DNA of 64,000 nt from Nitratireductor alexandrii (GTDB lineage: Bacteria; Pseudomonadota; Alphaproteobacteria; Rhizobiales; Rhizobiaceae): NCBI RefSeq assembly GCF_004000215.1, contig NZ_RBVY01000004.1:62001-126000 (forward strand). Direction: 5' to 3'. The notes beneath the pieces were generated by a model. The model had not been told where the DNA came from. It was given only the letters and a program-made list of their open reading frames with translations, and did not search any database. Every line of letters begins with the position of its first letter. Position 1 is the stretch's first letter. The translations under genes and the position numbers were made by a program. Positions 31,115-41,499 of this stretch are shown here, piece after piece.

Positions 31115-32530
31115 GTGGTTGCATTCGATGAAATGCGGCCCGACGGCACCACGGTCCGCGGGCCATATGCGAACTACAATGACTGGCTGAAAGCGCAGGA
31201 CGCGGCGCGTCTGGCGGAAAAGGCGAGCGACGCCGAACAGGTCTTTCGAAAAACCGGCATCACCTTCGCCGTTTACGGCGAGGCCGAGGCGGCCGAGCGG
31301 CTGATCCCGTTCGACATCGTTCCGCGCATCATTTCGGGCGCCGAGTGGCGCCGCCTGACCCAGGGCATCGAGCAGCGCGTGATGGCGCTGAACGCCTTTC
31401 TCGACGACATCTACCACCGCCAGGAAATCCTGCGCGCCGGGCGCGTGCCCAAGGAGCTGATCGCCAACAACGAGGCGTTTCAGCCCGAAATGATCGGCGT
31501 GCGCCCGCCGGCCGGCGTCTACACCCACATAATCGGCGTCGACATCGTCAGGACGGGCGAGAACGAGTTCTTCGTGCTGGAGGACAATGCGCGCACGCCG
31601 TCGGGCGTGTCCTACATGCTGGAAAACCGCGAGACGATGATGCAGCTCTTTCCCGAGCTGTTCCAGTCGATCAGCGTGCGGCCGGTGGAAAACTATCCGC
31701 ACTTGCTGCGCCAGTCGCTGGCGCGCGTCAGGCCGCAGGGCTGCCGCAAGGACACGCCGCGCGTGGCGGTGCTGACGCCGGGCATCTACAACTCGGCCTA
31801 TTTCGAGCATGCTTTTCTGGCCGACCAGATGGGGGTCGAGCTGGTCGAGGGCTCCGATTTGAGGGTCGTCGACGGCCGGGTCGCCATGCGCACCACCGAG
31901 GGCTACAAAGAAATCGACGTGCTCTACCGCCGTGTCGACGACGCCTTCCTCGACCCCTTGACCTTCAGGCCCGATTCCGCGCTCGGCGTGGCCGGCATCA
32001 TGGACGTCTACCGCGCCGGCAACATCACCATCGCCAACGCGCCCGGCACCGGCATCGCCGACGACAAGGCGATCTATTCCTACATGCCCGAGATCATCGA
32101 GTTCTACACCGGCCGCAAGCCGCTTCTGGGCAATATTCCGACCTGGCGCTGCTCGGAAAAAGACAGTCTCGCCTATGTGCTGGACCATCTCGACGAGCTG
32201 GTGGTCAAGGAGGTGCACGGCTCCGGCGGCTACGGCATGCTGGTCGGGCCGGCGGCCTCGAAAAAGGAGCGCGAGGCGTTCGCCAAAAAACTCGTCGCCA
32301 GGCCGGGCAACTATATCGCCCAGCCGACCCTGTCGCTGTCGACCTGCCCGGTCCTGACCGGAGCCGGCCTGGCGCCGCGCCATGTCGACCTGCGCCCGTT
32401 CGTGCTGGTCTCCGACAGGATCCAGATCGTGCCCGGCGGGCTGACGCGGGTGGCGCTGAAGGAGGGCTCGCTGGTGGTCAACTCCTCCCAGGGCGGCGGC
32501 ACCAAGGACACCTGGGTGCTCGATGATTGA
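31115..32530 (+). CDS. Circularly permuted ATP-grasp protein (Anbu cluster)
   Basis: 471 residues of the DUF404/DUF407 group, a circularly permuted ATP-grasp that probably makes an amide or peptide bond. Features: FDEMRPDGTTVRGPY start, IPRII-type VPRIISGAEWRRLTQGIEQRVMALNAFLDDIY, GVDIVRTGENEFFVLEDNARTPSGVSYMLENR (metal-binding E..N) and LVVKEVHGSGGYGMLVGP with its ATP-binding lysine. GTG at 31115 follows AGGGGA eight bases upstream. It heads a run of four genes known to travel together (ATP-grasp, alpha-E, transglutaminase, Anbu). The substrate is unknown. Confidence 0.92.
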   Translation: MVAFDEMRPDGTTVRGPYANYNDWLKAQDAARLAEKASDAEQVFRKTGITFAVYGEAEAAERLIPFDIVPRIISGAEWRRLTQGIEQRVMALNAFLDDIYHRQEILRAGRVPKELIANNEAFQPEMIGVRPPAGVYTHIIGVDIVRTGENEFFVLEDNARTPSGVSYMLENRETMMQLFPELFQSISVRPVENYPHLLRQSLARVRPQGCRKDTPRVAVLTPGIYNSAYFEHAFLADQMGVELVEGSDLRVVDGRVAMRTTEGYKEIDVLYRRVDDAFLDPLTFRPDSALGVAGIMDVYRAGNITIANAPGTGIADDKAIYSYMPEIIEFYTGRKPLLGNIPTWRCSEKDSLAYVLDHLDELVVKEVHGSGGYGMLVGPAASKKEREAFAKKLVARPGNYIAQPTLSLSTCPVLTGAGLAPRHVDLRPFVLVSDRIQIVPGGLTRVALKEGSLVVNSSQGGGTKDTWVLDD

Positions 32531-32550
32531 GGCGCGAAAGGGCTGCTGCC

Positions 32551-33492
32551 ATGCTGCTCGGTAGAACCGCCAACGGGCTCTACTGGATGAACCGCTATAT
32601 CGAGCGGGCCGAAAACATGGCCCGGCTCGTCGATGCCGGCCTGCGCCTGTCGCTGACGCGCACCACCACGCCGGCCGAGGAATGGGCCTCGGTGATCGTC
32701 AGCGCAGGCCTGCAGGCGGATTTCCAGGCCCGTCACACCGAATCCACCGTGGAAACCGTGTCGGAATTCCTGCTGCGCGACCTGACCAACCCGTCGAGCG
32801 TGATGGCGTCGATCGAGACGGCGCGCAACAATGGCCGCATGGTGCGCACCGCGCTGACGCGCGAGACCTGGGAAAGCCTCAACGAGGCCTGGATGGCGAT
32901 GAAACGCATGCTGGCGCGGCCGGTCGACGCGCGCGAGCTGCCCAAGGTGCTGGGCGCCATCAAGCGCGAGACGGCGCTGATCCGCGGCGCCTTCTACGGC
33001 ACCATGCTGCGCAACGAGATTTTCGATTTCGCCCAGATCGGCACGTTCGTGGAGCGCGCCGACAACACCGCCCGCATCATCGACGTGAAATATTACGTGC
33101 TGTTGCCGTCGCTGTCCTGGGTCGGCTCGACGCTCGACAATTACCAGTGGGAATCGATCCTGCGCTCGGTGGCGGCGCATCGCTCCTATGGCTGGGTCTA
33201 CGAGGGCGAATACAAACCCAGCAACATCGCCGATTTCCTGATCCTCAACAGCCGCATGCCGCGATCGCTGGCGTTCTGCTACCGCAACATCGCCGAAAGC
33301 CTGAACTATCTGGCGGCCGAATACGGCGCCCGCCATGCCTGCCACGACATCGTCGAGACCACGCTCGGCAAGATCAAGGGCAACACGATCGAGCGCATCT
33401 TCGATATCGGGCTGCACGAGTTTTTGTCCGACTTCATCGTCGAGAACAACCGGCTGGGCAACGAGATCGCCCGCGACTACCGGTTCTACTGA
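32551..33492 (+). CDS. Alpha-E domain protein (Anbu cluster)
   Basis: 313 residues, nearly all alpha-helical: LLGRTANGLYWMNRYIERAENMARLVD opens the family, with SFSEL-like FVERADNTARIIDVKYYVLLP and VENNRLGNEIARDYRFY at the end. Alpha-E proteins are partners of the permuted ATP-grasp enzyme encoded upstream, possibly forming a complex with it. No catalytic motif is evident. ATG at 32551 is 20 bases after the previous stop. Confidence 0.92.
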   Translation: MLLGRTANGLYWMNRYIERAENMARLVDAGLRLSLTRTTTPAEEWASVIVSAGLQADFQARHTESTVETVSEFLLRDLTNPSSVMASIETARNNGRMVRTALTRETWESLNEAWMAMKRMLARPVDARELPKVLGAIKRETALIRGAFYGTMLRNEIFDFAQIGTFVERADNTARIIDVKYYVLLPSLSWVGSTLDNYQWESILRSVAAHRSYGWVYEGEYKPSNIADFLILNSRMPRSLAFCYRNIAESLNYLAAEYGARHACHDIVETTLGKIKGNTIERIFDIGLHEFLSDFIVENNRLGNEIARDYRFY

Positions 33493-33507
33493 ACAGGGGC
33501 GGGCCGA

Positions 33508-34302
33508 ATGCGTCTGAAAATCAGCCACCACACCGAATATCGCTACGATACGCCGGTGGGCTACGCGCTGCAGCGGCTGCGGCTGATCCCCAAGCAGGGG
33601 CCGGTGCAGACCGTGCACGGCTGGGACCTGTCGATCGAAGGCGCGCGCGAGGAGGTGCGTTTCCGCGACCAGTTCGCCAACGACACCGTGCTGATCAGCG
33701 CCGAGGGCGGCCAGCACGCCATCACCGTTGAAGCGCGCGGCGAGGTCGAGACCAAGGACACGGCCGGCGTGGTCGGCGAACATCGCGGCTTCGCGCCGCT
33801 ATGGCTGTTTCGCCGCGAAACGGCGCTGACCAAGGCCGGGCCCGGCGTGGCGCGCCTCGTCGAGCAGATGGGCGCGGCCTCCGATGTGGAGCGCCTGCAC
33901 GCGCTGATGGCCGCGATCGCCGACACCGTCGCCTACCAGACCGGGACCACCGACGCCGAAACGCCGGCCGAAGAGGCGATCAAGCGCGGCACCGGGGTGT
34001 GCCAGGACCATGCGCATATCTTCGTGTCGGCGGCGCGCCGCACCGGCTTTCCGGCCCGTTATGTCAGCGGCTACCTGCATATGGACGGCACCGACGTGCA
34101 GGCGGCCAGCCACGCCTGGGCCGAGGTCCATGTCAACGGCCTGGGCTGGGTGGGCTTCGACCCGGCAAACCGCGTCTCGCCCGACGCGCGCTACGTGCGC
34201 GTGGCCACCGGCCTCGACTATCGCGATGCCTGCCCGGTTTCCGGCATCCGGCACGGCAGCGGCGAAGAACTGCTTGCGGTTCGTGTCACTGTCGAGCAGT
34301 AA
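33508..34302 (+). CDS. Transglutaminase-like cysteine peptidase (Anbu cluster)
   Basis: 264 residues. N-terminal bacterial transglutaminase-like domain (LKISHHTEYRYDTPVGYALQRLRLIPK), then the papain-fold core with Cys in GTGVCQDHAHIF, His in SHAWAEVHV and Asp in GFDPANR, the complete catalytic triad. It could hydrolyse or form peptide/amide links made by the ATP-grasp partner. No signal peptide, so it is cytosolic. It follows the alpha-E gene by 15 bases. Confidence 0.93.
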   Translation: MRLKISHHTEYRYDTPVGYALQRLRLIPKQGPVQTVHGWDLSIEGAREEVRFRDQFANDTVLISAEGGQHAITVEARGEVETKDTAGVVGEHRGFAPLWLFRRETALTKAGPGVARLVEQMGAASDVERLHALMAAIADTVAYQTGTTDAETPAEEAIKRGTGVCQDHAHIFVSAARRTGFPARYVSGYLHMDGTDVQAASHAWAEVHVNGLGWVGFDPANRVSPDARYVRVATGLDYRDACPVSGIRHGSGEELLAVRVTVEQ

Positions 34303-34338
34303 TCGCAGCGCATCGATTTTTCCGGGCGGATTCTCCCC

Positions 34339-35067
34339 ATGACCTATTGCGTCGCCCTCAGCATGGATTGCGGGCTAGCCTTCATGTCCGACACGCGCAC
34401 CAATGCCGGCGTCGACAGCATCTCCACCTTCAAAAAAATGTTTTCCTGGACGAAGCCGGGCGAGCGGGTGATCGTCCTGCTGGCGGCCGGCAATCTGGCG
34501 ACCACCCAGTCGGTCGTCAGCCTGCTCGACGAGCGCGCCAAGGCGCCGCACGACCGTTCGCCCTCGCTTCTGGAAACGCCGTCCATGTACCAGACCGCGC
34601 GCGTGGTCGGCGATCTGCTGAAGGAGGTCATCACCGGCTCCGCGCCGGCCGGCCAGAGCCAGGACGCGTTCGGCGCCTCCTTCATCCTCGGCGGCCAGAT
34701 CCGCGGCACCGAACCGCGGCTGTTCATGATCTATCCCGAGGGCAATTTCGTCGAAGCCGGCGCCGACACGCCGTTTTTTCAGATCGGCGAGATCAAATAC
34801 GGCAAGCCGATCCTGGTGCGCGCCTTCGACGCCGGCATGAGTTTCGCCGAGGCCGCCAAGCTGTTGCTGGTTTCGTTCGATTCCACCGTGAAATCCAACC
34901 TGTCGGTGGGATTGCCGCTCGACATGCAGTTCTACGAGCGCGACAGTTTCGCCCTCGGCAAGCAAATCCGCGTCACCGCAGACGATGCCTATTATCGCAG
35001 GATTTCAGACGGCTGGTCGGACGCGCTGAAGACGGCCTTTCGCCAATTGCCCGACTTCCCGCTCTAG
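34339..35067 (+). CDS. Anbu (proteasome-like Ntn hydrolase; ancestral beta subunit)
   Basis: 242 residues related to HslV and proteasome beta subunits. After removal of Met the N-terminus is Thr1-Tyr-Cys, with Asp17 in FMSDTRTNAGVD and Lys near 32 in STFKKM, the residues expected of a Thr-type Ntn hydrolase. Later blocks are AFGASFILGGQI and LRRYFDVG-like GKPILVRAFDAGMSFAEAAKLLLVSFDSTVKSNLSVGLPLD. Anbu proteins assemble into open ring or helical oligomers, and their physiological substrate is not settled. It is the last gene of the four-gene cluster. Confidence 0.93.
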   Translation: MTYCVALSMDCGLAFMSDTRTNAGVDSISTFKKMFSWTKPGERVIVLLAAGNLATTQSVVSLLDERAKAPHDRSPSLLETPSMYQTARVVGDLLKEVITGSAPAGQSQDAFGASFILGGQIRGTEPRLFMIYPEGNFVEAGADTPFFQIGEIKYGKPILVRAFDAGMSFAEAAKLLLVSFDSTVKSNLSVGLPLDMQFYERDSFALGKQIRVTADDAYYRRISDGWSDALKTAFRQLPDFPL

Positions 35068-35108
35068 GCGCGGGCGGCAGCGGCCAAAAATCCCTTGCAA
35101 TCGGCTGA

Positions 35109-35143
35109 CTTTCGTTTTTCTTTATTCGAAAGGAAAACGAAAG
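35109..35143. promoter_or_regulatory. Inverted repeat upstream of glpR, predicted GlpR operator
   Basis: CTTTCGTTTT (35109-35118) and AAAACGAAAG (35134-35143) are exact reverse complements, 14 bases before the glpR ATG, with an extra TTCGAA between them. TTTCG half sites of this kind are typical of DeoR-family regulators, so autorepression by GlpR is likely. Confidence 0.6.
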
Positions 35144-35156
35144 AGACGAAACGCCG

Positions 35157-35921
35157 ATGTATCTGACCCCGCGCCACACCGCCATCATCGACCGGGCCAA
35201 GCAGGACGGGCGGGTCACCGTGGAGGAGCTGGCGGCGGAATTCGGCGTCACGCCGCAGACGATCCGCAAGGATCTCAACGATCTGTGCGATCAGCGCCAT
35301 CTCACCCGCATCCACGGCGGCGCGCTCTACCCGTCGGGCATCGAGAACATGCAATACGAGGCGCGGCGCAAGATCGCGGCCGACGAGAAGGCGGCGATCG
35401 GCCGGGCTGCCGCGCGCCTGATCCCCGACAGCGCCTCGCTGTTCATCAATATCGGCACCACGACGGAGGCGGTGTCGCGGGCGCTGCTCGATCACAACGG
35501 ATTGATGGTCATCACCAATAATATCAACGTTGCCAACAGGATGCGGGTCTATCCCTCGATCGAGGTGGTGATTGCCGGCGGCGTCGTGCGCGGCTCGGAC
35601 GGCGGCATTGTCGGCGAGGCGGCGGTCGATTTCATCCGCCAGTTCAAGGTCGACTATGCGGTGATCGGCACGTCGGCGATCGATCAGGACGGCGCGCTGC
35701 TGGATTTCGACTTTCGCGAGGTCAAGGTCGCGCAGGCGATCATCGCCAATGCGCGCCACGTCATCCTGGTCGCCGATTCGACCAAGTTCGAGCGCACCGC
35801 GCCGGTGCGCATCGGCCATCTGTCGCAGGTCGACACCTTCATCACCGACCAGTGCGGCTTCAAGGCGATCCGCGCCATCTGCGCCGAAGCCGAGGTGCGG
35901 CTGATCGAGTCGGGCCAATAG
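35157..35921 (+). CDS. glpR: DeoR-family regulator GlpR
   Basis: 254 residues. N-terminal DeoR winged helix-turn-helix (YLTPRHTAIIDRAKQDGRVTVEELAAEFGVTPQTIRKDLNDL) with the recognition sequence TPQTIRKDL. The C-terminal DeoRC sugar-phosphate sensor (IGTTTEAVSRALL, VITNNINVA, VIAGGVVRGSDGGIVG, FREVKVAQAII, LVADSTKFER) follows. It is expected to repress the glp genes until glycerol-3-phosphate or a related phosphate binds. Operator-like TTTCG repeats lie before it and before glpD. Confidence 0.92.
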   Translation: MYLTPRHTAIIDRAKQDGRVTVEELAAEFGVTPQTIRKDLNDLCDQRHLTRIHGGALYPSGIENMQYEARRKIAADEKAAIGRAAARLIPDSASLFINIGTTTEAVSRALLDHNGLMVITNNINVANRMRVYPSIEVVIAGGVVRGSDGGIVGEAAVDFIRQFKVDYAVIGTSAIDQDGALLDFDFREVKVAQAIIANARHVILVADSTKFERTAPVRIGHLSQVDTFITDQCGFKAIRAICAEAEVRLIESGQ

Positions 35922-35938
35922 CGGCACGCTGACGGCAA

Positions 35939-35990
35939 CTTTCGTTTGACACGCGCTTTTATTTCGATTTAGTTCTTTTTAACGCTTTCG
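35939..35990 (+). promoter_or_regulatory. TTTCG-repeat region upstream of glpD, predicted GlpR operators
   Basis: Three TTTCG elements occur: CTTTCGTTT (35939-35947), ATTTCGATTT (35961-35970) and GCTTTCG (about 35984-35990). They repeat the half-site seen before glpR and fall where the promoter of glpD and the transporter operon should be. Confidence 0.5.
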
Positions 35991-36030
35991 TCTCGCGTCT
36001 ATGTTGCATTGCGAAAGCCGGGAGGATTTC

Positions 36031-37560
36031 TTGAGCGACGACCGGCTCTACGACATCGCCGTCATCGGCGGCGGCATCAATGGCTGCGGCATCGCCCGCG
36101 ACGCGGCCGGGCGCGGCTATTCGGTGTTCCTGGCCGAAATGAACGATCTCGCCAGCGGCACCTCGTCGTGGTCGACCAAGCTCATCCATGGCGGCCTGCG
36201 TTATCTGGAGTTTTACGAGTTCCGGCTGGTGCGCGAGGCGCTGATGGAACGCGAGGTGCTGTGGCGGCTGGCGCCGCACATCATCTGGCCGATGCGTTTC
36301 GTGCTGCCGCACCACAAGGGCCTGCGCCCGGCCTGGCTGCTGCGGCTCGGCCTGTTTTTGTACGACCACATCGGCGGGCGCAGATTGCTGCCGGCGACCA
36401 GGACGCTCGACATGCGCCAAGACGCGGCCGGCAAGCCGCTGAAGCCGCTGTTCTCGCGCGCCTTCGAATATTCCGACTGCTGGGTCAACGACGCCCGGTT
36501 CGTGGTGCTCAACGCCCGCGACGCGGCCGATCGCGGCGCCGACATCCGCACCCGCACCAAGATCGTGCGCGCCGCCCGCGACGGCGCGGTCTGGCGCATC
36601 GAGGCCCAGGATCGCGACACCGGCTTCAAGCAGACGCTGCGCGCGCGCATGCTCGTCAACGCGGCCGGGCCCTGGGTCGACGAGGTGCTGGCGGGCGCGC
36701 TCGGCAAGAACGGCGTCGCCAATGTGCGGCTCGTCCAGGGCAGCCACATCGTCATCAAGCGCAAATTCGACGATCCGCGCGCCTATTTCTTCCAGAACCG
36801 CGACGGCCGCATCATCTTCGCCATCCCCTACGAGGAGGATTTCACGCTGATCGGCACCACCGACCGCGATTATGACGGCGAACCCGGCAAGGCGGCGATC
36901 AGCGACGAGGAAATCGACTATCTGTGCGCGGCGGCCAGCGAATATTTCGCCGAGCCGGTTCGCCGCGCCGACATCGTGTGGACCTATTCGGGCGTGCGCC
37001 CGCTCTACGACGACGGCGCCTCCAAGGCCCAGGAGGCGACCCGCGACTACGTGCTGAAGGGCGAGGGCGGCGACGGCCAGGCGCCGCTGGAGAATATTTT
37101 CGGCGGCAAGATCACCACCTATCGCCGGCTCGCCGAGGCGATGCTGGAGCGGATCGGCGAGCGGATCGGCAAGAAGGGCGCGCCGTGGACGGCCGACGCA
37201 AAGCTGCCCGGCGGGGATTTTCCGGTCACGGGGTTTGCCGAGGAGGTCGAGCGGCTGCGCGCGGATTACGGCTTTCTGGAAGCCGCGCACGCGCGCCGCC
37301 TGGTGCGTCTTTACGGCACGCGCGCGCGTGCCATACTCGGCGCCGCGCGCACGCAGGCCGATCTGGGCCGCTGTTTCGGGGCGGACCTTTACGAGTGCGA
37401 AGTGCGCTACCTGATGGAAAACGAATGGGCGTTCAGCGCCGAGGACGTGCTGTGGCGCCGGACCAAGCGGGGGCTGCGGCTGTCGGGCGAGGAGGCGGCC
37501 GCGCTGGAGGCGTTCATGCACGAGGCCGGCGGCCGGGCCGGCAGTGCGGCCGCGGGCTAG
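36031..37560 (+). CDS. glpD: Aerobic glycerol-3-phosphate dehydrogenase GlpD
   Basis: About 509 residues. FAD flavoprotein oxidising glycerol-3-phosphate to dihydroxyacetone phosphate and passing electrons to quinone at the inner membrane. The FAD dinucleotide motif is DIAVIGGGINGCGIARDAAGRG. Further family blocks are SSWSTKLIHGGLRYLEFYEFRLVREAL, NAAGPWVD, LIGTTDRDYDG, SGVRPLYDDG and GGKITTYRRLAE. TTG at 36031 is preferred because GGAGGA lies immediately upstream; ATG at 36001 lacks a ribosome binding site. It leads into glpS 14 bases later. Confidence 0.95.
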   Translation: MSDDRLYDIAVIGGGINGCGIARDAAGRGYSVFLAEMNDLASGTSSWSTKLIHGGLRYLEFYEFRLVREALMEREVLWRLAPHIIWPMRFVLPHHKGLRPAWLLRLGLFLYDHIGGRRLLPATRTLDMRQDAAGKPLKPLFSRAFEYSDCWVNDARFVVLNARDAADRGADIRTRTKIVRAARDGAVWRIEAQDRDTGFKQTLRARMLVNAAGPWVDEVLAGALGKNGVANVRLVQGSHIVIKRKFDDPRAYFFQNRDGRIIFAIPYEEDFTLIGTTDRDYDGEPGKAAISDEEIDYLCAAASEYFAEPVRRADIVWTYSGVRPLYDDGASKAQEATRDYVLKGEGGDGQAPLENIFGGKITTYRRLAEAMLERIGERIGKKGAPWTADAKLPGGDFPVTGFAEEVERLRADYGFLEAAHARRLVRLYGTRARAILGAARTQADLGRCFGADLYECEVRYLMENEWAFSAEDVLWRRTKRGLRLSGEEAAALEAFMHEAGGRAGSAAAG

Positions 37561-37574
37561 GCTGGAGCGGACGG

Positions 37575-38667
37575 ATGCTTGAACTGAGGAACGTGTCCAA
37601 GATCGTCGGCGGCGACACGCATATTCGCGACGTGTCGCTGGCGATCGAGCGCGGCACGCTCAACGTGCTGCTCGGCCCCACGCTCGCCGGCAAGACGACG
37701 CTGATGCGGCTGATGGCCGGGCTCGACGTGCCGACCGCCGGCAGCGTGTGGTTCGACGGCGCCGACGTGACCGGGGTCGCGGTGCAAAAGCGCAACGTCG
37801 CCATGGTCTACCAGCAATTCATCAACTATCCGGCGATGACGGTCTACGAAAACATCGCCTCGCCGCTGAGGGTGGCCGGCGCCGCCGCCGACCGGATCGA
37901 CAAGGAGGTGCGCCGCGCGGCCGAGCTGTTGCGTCTGTCGCCCTATCTCGACCGCACCCCGCTCAATTTGTCGGGCGGGCAGCAGCAGCGCACCGCGCTG
38001 GCGCGCGCGATGGTCAAGAATGCCGGCCTGGTGCTGCTCGACGAGCCGCTCGCCAACCTGGACTACAAGCTGCGCGAGGAACTGCGCGACGAACTGCCGA
38101 AGATTTTTGCCGAATCCGGCGCGATCTTCGTCTACGCCACCACCGAGCCGCACGAGGCGCTGCTTCTGGGCGGCAACACCGCCACGCTGTCGCAGGGCCG
38201 GGTGACGCAGTTCGGCCCGACGATCGAGGTGTTCCGCAACCCGGTCGACCTGGTCACCGCGCAAACCTTTTCCGATCCGCCGCTCAACACGATCGACGTG
38301 GTCAAGACGGGCGCCGCCTTCGAACTCGGCGACGGCGTGCGCCTGAAAGCCGTCGACGGGTTTGCAGCACTCGCCGACGGCGCCTATCGCGCCGGTTTCC
38401 GTCCCCACCATCTGACGCTGGAAAGCCCGTCGCCGGAGGCCGGCGAACTGACGGCGACGGTGACGGTGACCGAACTCACCGGCTCGGAAAGCTTCGTGCA
38501 TCTGGATTTCGCCGGCCAGAGCTGGGTGATGCTGGCGCCCGGCATTCATGATTTCGAGGTCGGCAGCCAGATCAGGGCGTTCATCGACACGCGCCACGTG
38601 ATGATCTTCGACGCGCACGGCCGCACGGTGGCCGGCGTCGACACAGGGGCGGGGCGGGGAGGACACG

Positions 38668-38681
<14 letters not shown>
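37575..38681 (+). CDS. glpS: Glycerol ABC transporter ATP-binding protein GlpS
   Basis: 368 residues, one of two different ATPases of the rhizobial-type glycerol importer. Walker A GPTLAGKTT, Q-loop YQQF, an intact signature LSGGQQQR and Walker B LVLLDEPLANLD are present. The switch (H-loop) position reads VYATTEPHEA, where the usual histidine (VTHDQ) is threonine. A C-terminal TOBE-like beta domain (from about residue 245) is present. It overlaps glpT by 14 bases. Confidence 0.92.
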
Positions 38682-39755
<1,074 letters not shown>

Positions 39756-39759
<4 letters not shown>

Positions 39760-40622
39760 ACAAGCCCTGGAACAACAAGGCCTGGTTCCTGGTGCTGCCG
39801 GTGCTGGCGCTGGTGGCGTTTTCTGCCGCGATCCCGCTGATGACGGTGGTCAATTATTCGGTCCAGGACACGTTCGGCGGCAACCAGTTCTTCTGGGCGG
39901 GCACGGAATGGTTCGAGGAAATATTGTCGTCGGACCGGTTCTGGGCCGCGATGGGCCGCAATCTGGTGTTTTCGGCGATCATTTTGGCCATCGAGGTGCC
40001 GCTCGGTATCCTGATCGCGCTCAACATGCCGCGCCGGGGCTGGGGCGTGTCGGTGTGCCTGGTGCTGATGGCGTTGCCGCTGCTCATCCCCTGGAACGTG
40101 GTCGGCACGATCTGGCAGGTCTTCGGCCGCATCGATATCGGCCTTCTCGGCCGGGCCACCTGGGCGCTGGGCATCGACTACAATTACGTCAACGACCCGT
40201 TCGACGCCTGGATCACGGTGATCGTGATGGATGTGTGGCACTGGACCAGCCTGGTGGTGCTGCTGTGTTATGCCGGCCTGGTCTCCATTCCCGACGCCTA
40301 TTACCAGGCCGCGCGCATCGACGGCGCCTCGCGCTGGGCGGTGTTCCGCTATATCCAATTGCCGAAGATGAAGCGGGTTTTGACCATCGCCATCCTGCTG
40401 CGCTTCATGGATTCCTTCATGATCTACACCGAGCCGTTCGTCGTCACCGGCGGCGGGCCGGGCAATTCGACGACGTTTTTGTCGATCGACCTGGTCAAGA
40501 TGGCGATCGGTCAGTTCGACCTCGGACCGGCGGCGGCGATGTCGCTGATCTACTTCCTGATCATCCTGCTTTTGTCGTGGGTGTTCTACACCGTCATGAC
40601 CAATTACGACGCGGAGAAGTGA
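39756..40622 (+). CDS. glpP: Glycerol ABC transporter permease GlpP
   Basis: 288 residues with six membrane segments of the MalF-like permease type. The cytoplasmic EAA loop that contacts the ATPases is seen as YYQAARIDGASRWAVFRYIQLPKMK. The second half carries FVVTGGGPGNSTTFLSIDLVK. It forms the channel with GlpQ. Translationally coupled to glpT through ATGA, and glpQ starts one base after its stop. Confidence 0.93.
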
Positions 40623-40623
40623 G

Positions 40624-41499
40624 ATGGCCGCGACCGACAACACGATGACCGCAAGCCGCGCCCCGGCCGCGGCCGCGCGCATCCGCCGGCGCGGCGAGCG
40701 CGCGCGCTTCGCCTGGCTGGTGCCCACGCTCTACATCGTCTTTTTGATGCTGCCGATCTACTGGCTCGCCAATATGAGCTTCAAGACCAACCAGGAAATC
40801 CTCGGCGCGTTCTCGCTGTGGCCGCAGGAGCCGACGCTGCGCAACTACGCCGTGATCTTCACCGATCCGTCCTGGTATTCGGGCTACATCAACTCGATCA
40901 TCTACGTGGTCTTGAACACGGTGATCTCGGTCACCGTGGCGCTGCCGGCGGCCTATGCGTTCTCGCGCTACCGCTTCCTCGGCGACAAGCACCTGTTCTT
41001 CTGGCTTTTGACCAACCGCATGGCGCCGCCGGCGGTGTTCGCGCTGCCGTTCTTCCAGCTCTATTCGGCCTTCGGCCTGATCGACACCCATATCGCGGTG
41101 GCCATCGCGCACTGCCTGTTCAACGTGCCGCTGGCGGTGTGGATCCTGGAGGGTTTCATGTCCGGCGTGCCCAAGGAGATCGACGAGACCGCCTATATTG
41201 ACGGCTATTCGTTCCCGCGCTTCTTCGTCAGGATCTTCATGCCGCTGATCGCCTCGGGCATCGGCGTGGCGGCCTTCTTCTGCTTCATGTTTTCGTGGGT
41301 CGAGCTGCTGATCGCGCGCACGCTGACGACCACCGACGCCAAGCCGATCGCCGCGACCATGACGCGCACCGTGTCGGCCTCCGGGCTCGACTGGGGCGTG
41401 CTGGCGGCCGCCGGCGTGCTGACCATCATCCCGGGCGCGCTCGTGATCTGGTTCGTGCGCAACTATATCGCCAAGGGCTTCGCCCTGGGGAGGGTGTGA
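40624..41499 (+). CDS. glpQ: Glycerol ABC transporter permease GlpQ
   Basis: 291 residues, MalG-like permease. After a basic N-terminus (AAAARIRRRGERARFAW) come six membrane segments. The EAA loop reads VPKEIDETAYIDGYSFPRFFVRIFMPLI. It pairs with GlpP in the inner membrane. This GlpQ is not the glycerophosphodiesterase of enteric bacteria. Its TGA overlaps the glpU ATG. Confidence 0.93.
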   Translation: MAATDNTMTASRAPAAAARIRRRGERARFAWLVPTLYIVFLMLPIYWLANMSFKTNQEILGAFSLWPQEPTLRNYAVIFTDPSWYSGYINSIIYVVLNTVISVTVALPAAYAFSRYRFLGDKHLFFWLLTNRMAPPAVFALPFFQLYSAFGLIDTHIAVAIAHCLFNVPLAVWILEGFMSGVPKEIDETAYIDGYSFPRFFVRIFMPLIASGIGVAAFFCFMFSWVELLIARTLTTTDAKPIAATMTRTVSASGLDWGVLAAAGVLTIIPGALVIWFVRNYIAKGFALGRV

